A stretch of 51,899 nt of DNA from Flavobacteriaceae bacterium CP2B (GTDB taxonomy: Bacteria; Bacteroidota; Bacteroidia; Flavobacteriales; Flavobacteriaceae), in NCBI GenBank assembly GCA_001683825.1, contig LXTR01000006.1:1-51899 (forward strand), read 5' to 3'. Both the position numbers and the translations under genes were made by a program. Below the pieces are notes generated by a model. It saw only the letters and a list, made by a program, of their open reading frames with translations, ran no database searches and was not told the DNA's origin. Positions 43,901 to 50,997 of the stretch are shown here, piece after piece (the first letter of the stretch is position 1; each line of letters starts with the position of its first letter).

Positions 43901-44252
43901 AACGTCCGTCCACAGAGATGGTCTGGGTGATAAAACCCAGATAGGAGAACACCAGGACCGCATTGCTATCCGCGTTGATGGAGTAATTCCCATCAAAATC
44001 GGTCTGCGTTCCGGTGGTGGTTCCCTGAACAATTACGTTGGCTCCGGGTAGGGGTGTCCCAAAGGAATCCCGCACCGTACCCGATACAGCTACCTGGAAA
44101 ATGGTATTGGCTGCATTATCGGGATTGTTTTCTGGATTGGCAAAGACTGCTTGCGTACCAAAACAAATCAGCATCGACAAAAATGCGAGCCCGGAAAAGA
44201 GCATTCCGGTGATTTTCGACGAATGATAATCACTTCTTTGATTCATAATCAT
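40947..44252 (-). CDS. SusC/RagA-family TonB-dependent outer-membrane transporter
   Basis: A 1101-residue TonB-dependent porin that imports oligosaccharides captured by SusD. The order is: signal peptide (about 1-40), carboxypeptidase-like regulatory domain (VSGTVRDSFGTPLPGANVIVQGT), TonB box region (LDEVIVTGY), plug (GRVAGVTVLTNGQPG, RVRGFGAFG, LYVVDGVPV, DAAAASIYGARAANGVVVYTTKQG), then the 22-strand barrel ending in SLELGL. There is no extra N-terminal STN domain, so no anti-sigma signalling is expected. The divergent AraC gene at 44893 is the likely regulator. Two ATGs, 44252 and 44246, are equally possible starts. Confidence 0.95.
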   Translation of the reverse strand: MIMNQRSDYHSSKITGMLFSGLAFLSMLICFGTQAVFANPENNPDNAANTIFQVAVSGTVRDSFGTPLPGANVIVQGTTTGTQTDFDGNYSINADSNAVLVFSYLGFITQTISVDGRSTIDVTMAEDSQALDEVIVTGYTTETKRETTAAVSIVKAEELASIPSGNVEQQLQGRVAGVTVLTNGQPGTTSQIRVRGFGAFGGNAPLYVVDGVPVENTDFLNPDDIETTTVLKDAAAASIYGARAANGVVVYTTKQGARNKKTQVSLNISSGITDPNVAGSPAMLNPQDMATWTHIAYENNAAANGTPVQYTHPQYGNQPTPRFPDYLHADGQNGVFEDEINLAQIRANYEADPANVFLIRPNLKGTNWYKEITRPAPIFRATLGINGGNDRGRFYFGFSGQEQDGIILSQEFKRYAARFNSEWDITPWLAIGENFQATYRSARAIFGGGGGVEVADDESEVLSAYRMPTIIPVFDEFGSYASTRAAGFNNPRNPVRRLVQNQGDDQTYGIGGFGNVYVNLKPVQGLLIRSSLGGAYGNSHFVNYDFRYLGDSEPEASDAFQEGSSYSFQWVFTNTVTYEKLFGNHKIKAFAGMEALNTGRGRFINGRGINPFSTDLDFQNLNVVQSPTVNSGQFKGVNFFSVFGKLDYNWNERYYLTGVLRRDGASRFGANTRYGTFPAASAAWRVIAEPFMQDQNFFSDLKVRGGWGEMGNSNNVDPNNQFSLYASDRGNTFYPIDGQNSGANEGFAQSRIGNPDAKWETSTTTNIGFDASFLDNHIEIIFDWWKKETEDLLFQVPLAGVTGNFAAAPSVNVASMENKGIDIQLITRGNITEDLNFEFTFNNSFLSNEITFLAPGIDFFGGPTYRGISPIRNSVGNPISSFFGYNVIGYFADQAEVDSAPDQDGAGIGRFRYEDVNGDGVITPDDRKFLGSAVPDWTGGATLLFRYKNLEFETYWYASVGNEIWNQSKWFTDFFGTFEGSAKGVNAKRSWTPELGNNAVAPIWESASNISTSGAENSWYVENGDFLRLQRLAFTYSFDQNLLDAWGLSRFKIGISANNIWTITNYSGLDPVVAGPDTNFGIDVGNFPVTPQYLISLELGL

Positions 44253-44311
44253 TTGTTGTTTAGTTAGTTTTAATTAATTGATGTTCATACATTTAAAAAC
44301 ATCTGCCCGAA

Positions 44312-44331
44312 AACGATTTCGTTCAAATGTT
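44312..44331. promoter_or_regulatory. Inverted repeat and -7-like element upstream of the SusC gene
   Basis: AACGA-TT-TCGTT (44312-44323) is an inverted repeat like the half-sites of LacI-type operators. It directly abuts CAAATGTT (44324-44331), which on the minus strand reads AACATTTG, one base from TAnnTTTG. The pair lies 60-80 bases before the SusC start, so binding here could control the operon. No good -33 element is seen. Confidence 0.35.
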
Positions 44332-44653
44332 AAAGAAAAGGTAAATTTTTGATAATATTAGTAAAATTATTAGAAAAAATTAGGGATGCCTTACATTATT
44401 TTATCATTATTTACTCTTATTATAAAATGGTTCCAAATTGTTACAAATATTATTTTCTATGCCGATTTCACGGGGTTTTCCCCTTTTTGGGCCATTATTT
44501 CTATGGGGCGTTTACCCGTACCGGGGAGACCCCCTCTGGATGAACCGGAGCCCGGGATGACAAAATTTGCACATAGCGCGCTGCCCCGAAAAACACCTTT
44601 AAGCGCATCAACCATGAACAGTTTTGGCAATGCCGCCATATATTAAGGTATAC

Positions 44654-44675
44654 GCCCCGAAAGGGGCTCTTTAAT
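44654..44675 (+). terminator. Orphan hairpin terminator in the SusC/AraC intergenic region
   Basis: GCCCC-gaaa-GGGGC (44654-44667) is a stem with a GNRA-type tetraloop, followed on the plus strand by TCTTTAATTT. It has terminator form, but no supported plus-strand gene ends here. It lies within the 640-base gap 44253-44892, whose SusC-proximal half is very AT-rich. It may end a small RNA or a short divergent transcript. Confidence 0.45.
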
Positions 44676-44892
44676 TTCCCCACGGACGTTTGGGGTATGC
44701 AGGTCGTTTTCACCGGGCCGCGAGCCTTTGGAAAACTTTTTGTGAGGGCCACAGCCTAAAACATCGGGACTTCACCGATATAGGGGAACATTCAGGCGTA
44801 TTCCTTGGTAGGATCGATTTAATTTTAGTATCATTGTAATCCTATTATTTTGTCATTTTGTGATCAAAAAATGGCACTAATGATGCAGACCT

Positions 44893-45771
44893 ATGGAATT
44901 ATTGAAAAAGATCCACCGGGAGATCACGCCCATTTCCAACCAGGATAGTTTTTTGGTGTTTGACCGGGTGAAGGATGTGTTCGACTACCCGGTGCATTTC
45001 CACCCGGAATACGAGATCAACTTTATTGAAAATGGCAAGGGCCTCCGGCGCATTGTCGGAGACAGCATGGAAGAAGCCACGGACCTGGAGCTCGTGCTGG
45101 TGGGCCCCAACCTCTTTCATGGTTGGGAACAGCACCTCTGCCCCCGCAAGCGGATGCACGAGATCACCATACAGTTTCACAACGACCTTTTTGACCAGGC
45201 ATTCCTCAATCGCAAGATCATGAAGCCGATTAAGGATATGTTCGAGCGATCGGCCCACGGGATCCTTTTTTCGGAAAAGGATGTGCAGCCCATTATCCCG
45301 CGGATCCTCAAGGTTTCAAAGCTGGAGGGGATCGACTATTTCCTGGAGCTGTTTTCCATCCTCTACGACCTCGCCAATTCGCGCAACCAGCGGTTGTTGT
45401 CCACTACCACCATCTATATGGAGAGTTTTGAGAACAGCGATAAACTGAAATTGCTCTATGATTATGTACAGGAAAATTACAATACCAAAATAACCCTGGA
45501 CGAAGTTTCGGATATGATGAATATGAGCAGCGTTTCCTTCAACCGTTTTATCAAAAAGCGGACCGGCAAAACCTTTGTGGAGTACGTAAACGATGTGCGC
45601 ATTGGCTACGCCTCCCGATGGCTGATAGAAAAGGACCTGAGTATTTCCGAAATCGCCTTCCTCTGCGGGTTCAACAGCATCGCGAACTTCAACAGGGTGT
45701 TTAAAAAGAACAAGGGGCGTACCCCCACCAAATACCGGCAGGATTTTTCGGGTATCAAACGCGTGCTGTAA
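44893..45771 (+). CDS. AraC-family transcriptional regulator (cupin + AraC HTH)
   Basis: A 292-residue regulator. The N-terminal cupin domain is marked by HFHPEYEINFIENGKGLRRIVGDS and binds a small effector, usually a sugar or sugar acid. The C-terminal ~100 residues carry two helix-turn-helices (ITLDEVSDMMNMSSVSFNRFIKKRTG and LSISEIAFLCGFNSIANFNRVFKKNKG). It is divergent from the SusC/D operon and upstream of the GMC operon, so it may control either or both. There is no membrane segment, unlike the hybrid two-component regulators common in polysaccharide loci. Confidence 0.9.
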   Translation: MELLKKIHREITPISNQDSFLVFDRVKDVFDYPVHFHPEYEINFIENGKGLRRIVGDSMEEATDLELVLVGPNLFHGWEQHLCPRKRMHEITIQFHNDLFDQAFLNRKIMKPIKDMFERSAHGILFSEKDVQPIIPRILKVSKLEGIDYFLELFSILYDLANSRNQRLLSTTTIYMESFENSDKLKLLYDYVQENYNTKITLDEVSDMMNMSSVSFNRFIKKRTGKTFVEYVNDVRIGYASRWLIEKDLSISEIAFLCGFNSIANFNRVFKKNKGRTPTKYRQDFSGIKRVL

Positions 45772-46030
45772 TTGTAACAAACCGCATATCGGGCTTTACT
45801 ATTTTTCCCCTGAGGAAATCGCACCGGCGGAAGCCACTCCCACCAACCAAAAACGGTTGACCCATGGGAACAATCTGCCCTGGCAGACCATCGAAGCCTT
45901 GGTTGACTTTTTTTATCAATTGTTTTGCAAATAACTTCAAAGGAGCGTACAAAGACTACAATTCCGTTAAAAAAACTCCCCAACTTTCAGGGAATCGTTT
46001 ATCTTGTGTGGGATAACTAATCACTAACCC

Positions 46031-47749
46031 ATGCAAATTAAAGAATCCCCAAAAGTGTACGATGCGATCATCGTGGGATCTGGTGCCGGTGGCGGGATGG
46101 CTACCAAGATACTGGCGGATGCCGGACTGAAAGTGGCCGTGGTAGAGGCCGGGCCCTTTTTTGATCCGGCCAAACCCGAACACATGACACAACTGAAATG
46201 GCCCTGGGAATCGCCCAGGAGAGGGGCTTCCACCGTACGCGATTTCGGCGATTTCGACGCTGCCTATGGTGGCTGGGAAATAGAAGGGGAACCCTATACC
46301 CATAAAGACGGGACCAAGTTTGATTGGTTCCGGTCGCACATGCTGGGCGGGCGCACCAATCACTGGGGCCGTATTTCCCTGCGTTTTGGCCCAAAAGACT
46401 TTAAACACAAGGATGTGGACGGTCTGGGCGAAAACTGGCCCATTGGATATGAAGATGTGAAGCCCTATTACGACAAGGTAGATAAGCTCATTGGGGTGTT
46501 TGGCACCAACGAGGGCCTGCCCAATGACCCCGACGGTTTTTTCCTGCCCCCTCCCAAACCGCGCCTCCACGAATTGTTTTATATCAAAGGCGCACGCAAA
46601 TCCAATATCCCGGTGATTCCTTCGCGCATGTCAATGCTCACCAAGCGGATCAACAATGAGCGGGGCGTTTGCTTTTACTGCGGCCAGTGCGGCAGGGCCT
46701 GCCAGGTGTATGCCGACTTTTCGGCCGGCAGTTGCCTGATCTTCCCGGCCCAGAAAAGTGGCGGACAGGTAGACCTCTACGTGAATTCTGTAGTACGCGA
46801 AGTTTTGACCGACGCGGAAGGGAAAGCCACGGGGGTGTCCTATATCAGCAAGGATGACCGCAAAGAATACCAGCTTAAAGGCCGGGTAGTGGTCCTGGCT
46901 GCCTCGGCCTGCAGTTCGGCCCGCATCCTGCTTAATTCGAAAAGCCCGCAACACCCAAACGGCCTGGGCAATAGCAGCAATATGGTGGGCAAATACCTGC
47001 ATGATTCCACAGGAAGCAGCAGGGCCGGGTTTATCCCCGGGCTGATGAACCGGAAAACCTATAACGAAGACGGGGTAGGCGGGATGCATGTCTATACCCC
47101 CTGGTGGCTGGACAACAAAAACCTGGATTTTCCACGGGGATACCACATTGAGGTTTGGGGCGGCATGGGAATGCCCAACTACGGCTTTGGGTTTAACCCG
47201 AATGAATTCAATAAGTTCTTCAACCTGCCAACGGGTGGTTATGGCAATAGCCTGAGGGATGATGTCCGGAAATATTATGGTTCCGTCCTCGGTTTCGGCG
47301 GCAGGGGAGAAGCCATTGCCAGGGAGGACAATTATTGCGAAATAGATCCCACTACGGTAGACGAGTTTGGGATCCCGGTATTGCGTTTCCACTATAAGTG
47401 GTCTGACTTTGAGCGAAAACAGGCCAAACACATGCAGGAAACCTTTGAAGAACTCATCCATAATATGGGCGGGGAACCCCTGGGGGCCACCCCTGCCAAG
47501 GAAGAAGACTATGGGCTCCTGGCCCCCGGGAGGATCATCCACGAGGTGGGAACCACCCGTATGGGGGACGATCCCAAAAGGTCTGTGGTGAACAAATACC
47601 AGCAATTACATGAAGTAGACAACGTATTTATTACCGATGCCGGGCCTTTTGTATCCCAGGCCGACAAGAACTGTACCTGGACGATCCTGGCCCTTTCATG
47701 GAGGGCCTCGGACTATATTGTGGAACAATTAAAACAGCAAAATATCTAA
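46031..47749 (+). CDS. GMC-family sugar dehydrogenase, large subunit
   Basis: A 572-residue FAD-dependent oxidoreductase of the glucose-methanol-choline group. The FAD motif is GSGAGGG at 16-22, with VVEAGP following. The C-terminal GMC block TRMGD...VFITDAGPFVSQADKNCTWTILALSWRASDY holds the flavin-side residues. A cysteine cluster C214-x2-C217-x2-C220-x3-C224, with Cys235, suggests an iron-sulfur centre like that of FAD-dependent glucose dehydrogenases. It has no signal peptide of its own and probably leaves the cell with the Tat-tagged subunit encoded three bases downstream. Such complexes oxidise sugars or glycosides, some at C3, and pass electrons to cytochromes. The substrate is not known. 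Confidence 0.88.
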   Translation: MQIKESPKVYDAIIVGSGAGGGMATKILADAGLKVAVVEAGPFFDPAKPEHMTQLKWPWESPRRGASTVRDFGDFDAAYGGWEIEGEPYTHKDGTKFDWFRSHMLGGRTNHWGRISLRFGPKDFKHKDVDGLGENWPIGYEDVKPYYDKVDKLIGVFGTNEGLPNDPDGFFLPPPKPRLHELFYIKGARKSNIPVIPSRMSMLTKRINNERGVCFYCGQCGRACQVYADFSAGSCLIFPAQKSGGQVDLYVNSVVREVLTDAEGKATGVSYISKDDRKEYQLKGRVVVLAASACSSARILLNSKSPQHPNGLGNSSNMVGKYLHDSTGSSRAGFIPGLMNRKTYNEDGVGGMHVYTPWWLDNKNLDFPRGYHIEVWGGMGMPNYGFGFNPNEFNKFFNLPTGGYGNSLRDDVRKYYGSVLGFGGRGEAIAREDNYCEIDPTTVDEFGIPVLRFHYKWSDFERKQAKHMQETFEELIHNMGGEPLGATPAKEEDYGLLAPGRIIHEVGTTRMGDDPKRSVVNKYQQLHEVDNVFITDAGPFVSQADKNCTWTILALSWRASDYIVEQLKQQNI

Positions 47750-47752
47750 GCC

Positions 47753-48472
47753 ATGGATAGACGAAAGAGCATCAAATCAATGATCCTGGGCGGGGTGGCC
47801 GGTGGCCTGGCCATTCATGGCTGTAAACCGGAGACGGAAGCCCTTGCCGAAGCCGCTGCCGAACTCCAAGGCTATTCCTATAATTACGGGCGTACCCCCA
47901 AAGAAAAGGAACTGATCATGGAACTGGAAGCAGAACAGTTCTTCAATGAGCACGAGATGGAAACCCTGAACGTACTCTGCGCCCTGATCCTTCCGGCCAA
48001 CGAAAATTTTGGCAGTGCCACCGATGCAGGGGTCCCCGATTTCATAGAATTCATGGCCAAGGATATCCCGGAAATGCAAACGACCCTCCGCGGCGGTTTG
48101 ATGTGGCTGGACCACAAAAGCAATACCGATTTTGGGAAGGAATTCAAAGCGGCCCCGGAAGCGGAACAAAAACAACTGCTCGATGGGATCGCTTTCTATG
48201 AAGCCGGAATCCCCATGTATGAGCAACCCCTTGAAATCCAGTTCTTCTCCATGATACGCAACCTTACCGTCAGTGGGTATTACACCTCCAAAATGGGGAT
48301 AGAAGACCTTGGTTACAAGGGGAATACGCCCAATGTATGGGATGGGGTGCCCCAGGACGTACTGGACCAGCACGGGGTGTCCTATGACGAGGAATGGCTG
48401 GCCAAATGCGTGGATCAAAGCCAGAGGAACGTCATCGCGGAATGGGATGAAAACGGTAACTTGTTGACCTGA
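47753..48472 (+). CDS. Gluconate 2-dehydrogenase subunit-3-like partner (Tat-exported)
   Basis: A 239-residue protein of the gluconate 2-dehydrogenase subunit 3 family, the small partner of GMC dehydrogenases. It has a short Tat-like signal (DRRKSIKSMILGGVAGGLAIHGC, arginines at 3-4) that ends in a cysteine and could also be lipidated. The middle part has the family pattern LNVLCALILPANENFGSATDAGVPDFIEFMA. Its start is three bases after the GMC stop, so the two are co-translated; in homologous complexes the small subunit carries the large one through the Tat system. Confidence 0.87.
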   Translation: MDRRKSIKSMILGGVAGGLAIHGCKPETEALAEAAAELQGYSYNYGRTPKEKELIMELEAEQFFNEHEMETLNVLCALILPANENFGSATDAGVPDFIEFMAKDIPEMQTTLRGGLMWLDHKSNTDFGKEFKAAPEAEQKQLLDGIAFYEAGIPMYEQPLEIQFFSMIRNLTVSGYYTSKMGIEDLGYKGNTPNVWDGVPQDVLDQHGVSYDEEWLAKCVDQSQRNVIAEWDENGNLLT

Positions 48473-48511
48473 CCGGTCCATAGGTATAAACAAACTTAAA
48501 ACAAAATCAAG

Positions 48512-49357
48512 ATGGAACTAAAAACAAAACGTTATGTTGTGCTTCTACTGTTGATGGCCATGGCAATGGGGCTGCAAACCGGTGTGGCCTATGGGCAGGA
48601 GATCGGCATCCAGCTCTACAGCCTCCGCAATCAGTTTAAAGGGGGAGATGTGGAAGGTACCCTGAAACTCATCAGTGACTGGGGAATTACAGCGTTGGAA
48701 GGGGGCGGTACCTACGGCTTGTCGCAGGAGGAATTCCAGGGCCTGCTCGATAAATACAACCTTAAGGTAACCAGTGTGGGAACGTCCTATGAGGACCTGC
48801 AGAAGGACGTAGACGGCATCATCGCCAACGCGAAGCGCTTCGGGGCCCGCTATGTCATGTGCGCCTGGATCCCCCATGATGGGGATACCTTCACCATTGA
48901 AGACGTACAAAAAGCGGTGGCCGTATTCAACAAGGCCGGAAAACGCCTCAAGCAGGAAGGGCTCACCCTTGCCTACCATGCGCATGGCTATGAATTCAGG
49001 CCGTATAAGGAGGGCACCCTTTTTGACTATATGGCTGCCAACGCTACGGACTTTGGCTTTGAAATGGATGTATACTGGGTACAACACGGGGGTGCCGATC
49101 CTTTGCAGCTGTTAAATACCTATCCGGATAAATTTGTACTGATGCACCTCAAAGACATGGAAAAGGGGGTAGAGGGCAACGACACCGGGCATGAGGATGT
49201 GGAAACCAATGTCGTCCTCGGTACCGGGCAGGTAGACATCGAAGGCCTGGTGAAAAGGGCAGCAGAACTGGGCATGGAATACCTGTTTATAGAAGACGAA
49301 TCGTCCCGCGTGGTGGAACAGGTACCCCAAAGCCTGAAATTCTTGAGGAACCTATAG
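48512..49357 (+). CDS. Exported sugar-phosphate isomerase/epimerase-like TIM barrel
   Basis: A 281-residue xylose-isomerase-like TIM barrel with a signal peptide (residues 1-29, ending in YGQ). The metal site of the family is visible: Glu in ALEGGG, His in YHAHGYEF, the EMDVYW segment, HLKD and a final Glu in FIEDESS. Cytosolic relatives act on sugar phosphates, which do not occur in the periplasm. Exported members near GMC dehydrogenases are therefore more likely to act on free keto-sugars, for example as lyases or epimerases of 3-keto-glycosides. It lies 39 bases after the subunit-3 gene and 10 before a sulfatase gene. Confidence 0.87.
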   Translation: MELKTKRYVVLLLLMAMAMGLQTGVAYGQEIGIQLYSLRNQFKGGDVEGTLKLISDWGITALEGGGTYGLSQEEFQGLLDKYNLKVTSVGTSYEDLQKDVDGIIANAKRFGARYVMCAWIPHDGDTFTIEDVQKAVAVFNKAGKRLKQEGLTLAYHAHGYEFRPYKEGTLFDYMAANATDFGFEMDVYWVQHGGADPLQLLNTYPDKFVLMHLKDMEKGVEGNDTGHEDVETNVVLGTGQVDIEGLVKRAAELGMEYLFIEDESSRVVEQVPQSLKFLRNL

Positions 49358-49367
49358 GCCAGAACGT

Positions 49368-50993
49368 ATGAAAAGGGTATCGGCCCCCGTGTTTCTGCTT
49401 TTTTGTATCATCCTGCAACTAAGCTGCGACCAACCAACCGGGGGTACGATTCACCCGCAACCTCCCAATATTATATGGCTGGTCGCCGAAGACCAGTCGC
49501 CCGGTTTCTTCCCGATGTATGGAGACAGCACCCTGCGTATGCCTGTCCTGGAGGGCCTGGCGTCTGATGGGGTGGTGTTTACCAATGCCTATGCCCCGGT
49601 CCCGGTATGCGCCCCGGCCAGAAGCGCCATAATCACCGGGATGTACCCCACAACGCTGGGCACCCATAACATGCGTACCTATAACGCCTATTCTGAAGAA
49701 AACCAGCCCGAAATTGGCATCCCCAGTTATTCCCCCATCCCTCCCCAGGGGGTCAGGATGTTTACCGAATACCTGAGGAAGCGCGGCTATTATTGTACCA
49801 ACAATGCCAAGGAAGACTATAATTTTAAGCCCAGTCCTGTGGCCTGGGACGTAAGCGGGCCCAAGGCCCATTGGCGAGACCGCCCCGGGGGCAGCCCGTT
49901 TTTTGCCGTCTTCAATTTTGAGGTGACCCATGAATCCCGGATCTGGGGTCGGGGTGGCGATTCGCTATGGGTCGCGCCTTCACGGGTGCCCGTCCCGCCC
50001 TACTATCCTGACAATGACACGATCCGGCATGACCTGGCGGTCAATTACAGCAACCTTGGGCGGATGGACCGTCAGTTGGGGGAAATTATCCGCCAGCTCA
50101 AAGAAGACAACCTCTACCAGGATAGCTATATTTTCTTCTACGGGGATCATGGCGGGCCTTTTCCGCGCCACAAGCGCGCCTTGTATGAAACCGGTATCCG
50201 GGTTCCCATGGTGGTCAAGTTTCCCGGAAACCAGGGGGCGGGGCAGCAGGACGACCGCTTCTTTAGTTTTATAGACCTGGCCCCCACCATCCTGTCGCTG
50301 GCGGGGATACCACCCCCAAAGGTAATGCAGGGAAAGGCGCAGTTCGGGGCTTTCCGGGACAGTACCCCAACCCCGTATATCTTTGCCACTTCCGACCGTT
50401 TTGATGAGGTATACGACCGCCTCCGGGCAGTGCGCTCTAAAAACTTCAAGTACATCAAAAATTTCAACCCGGAAATTTCCAATGCCCTGCCCGTACGCTA
50501 CAGGGAGCAAATGCCCATGATGCAGTCCCTCAGGCAGCACTGGGAAAGTGGTACCCTGGACACGGCCGCGTCGGCCTGGTTCCGGACCCCCAAGCCCGTG
50601 GAAGAGTTGTATGACCTCCAAAAAGACCCCTACGAACGCCACAACCTGGCCGGCAAAGGGGCCTACCGGGATACCTTGCTGCATTTGCGGGCCGTGATGG
50701 AACGCTGGATAAAGGAAACCAGGGACCTGGGGCAATATCCCGAAAAAGAGTTGATCGGCCTGTGGTTGCCCGATGGGCAGGCGCCACGACTTCCCCCTTT
50801 GGAAGCGGATGAAAAGGATGGGCATTTCCTGTTGCACCACCCCGTGGGCGACGCCACCCTTTTATGGAAAGAACCCGGTACCCCGGGATGGAACTTCTAC
50901 CGCACCCCCCTGCCGTCCACACAGTCTTTTGAAGCCAAAGCGGTCCGGCTTGGATATGCAGACAGCCCTGTACTTTTATACGAGGTGGAATAA
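49368..50993 (+). CDS. S1-family sulfatase lipoprotein (CAPAR type)
   Basis: A 541-residue formylglycine-dependent sulfatase with a lipoprotein signal (LQLSC, Cys20). The maturation motif is CAPAR with Cys81, a variant common in heparan N-sulfatase-like (SGSH) branches and different from the CSPSR motif of the sulfatase at 31753. Other landmarks are VAEDQSPGFFP at the metal site, GTHNMRTYN and FYGDHGGPFPRHKRALYETGIRVPMVV. The last ~70 residues (HHPVGDATLLWKEPGTPGWNFYRT) look like an added tail. It is the fourth gene of the GMC operon, and its stop lies four bases from the stop of the convergent sulfatase gene. Confidence 0.92.
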   Translation: MKRVSAPVFLLFCIILQLSCDQPTGGTIHPQPPNIIWLVAEDQSPGFFPMYGDSTLRMPVLEGLASDGVVFTNAYAPVPVCAPARSAIITGMYPTTLGTHNMRTYNAYSEENQPEIGIPSYSPIPPQGVRMFTEYLRKRGYYCTNNAKEDYNFKPSPVAWDVSGPKAHWRDRPGGSPFFAVFNFEVTHESRIWGRGGDSLWVAPSRVPVPPYYPDNDTIRHDLAVNYSNLGRMDRQLGEIIRQLKEDNLYQDSYIFFYGDHGGPFPRHKRALYETGIRVPMVVKFPGNQGAGQQDDRFFSFIDLAPTILSLAGIPPPKVMQGKAQFGAFRDSTPTPYIFATSDRFDEVYDRLRAVRSKNFKYIKNFNPEISNALPVRYREQMPMMQSLRQHWESGTLDTAASAWFRTPKPVEELYDLQKDPYERHNLAGKGAYRDTLLHLRAVMERWIKETRDLGQYPEKELIGLWLPDGQAPRLPPLEADEKDGHFLLHHPVGDATLLWKEPGTPGWNFYRTPLPSTQSFEAKAVRLGYADSPVLLYEVE

Positions 50994-50997
50994 AAGC

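Noticed and set aside
44386-44646. 86-codon plus-strand frame ending just before the orphan hairpin
   Set aside because: It begins with hydrophobic residues from an AT-rich tract and continues as low-information sequence; no start signal or family features. Kept only as a possible transcript, not a gene.
46631-47605. 324-codon minus-strand frame inside the GMC gene
   Set aside because: It is an antisense shadow; the plus-strand frame has a full GMC domain.
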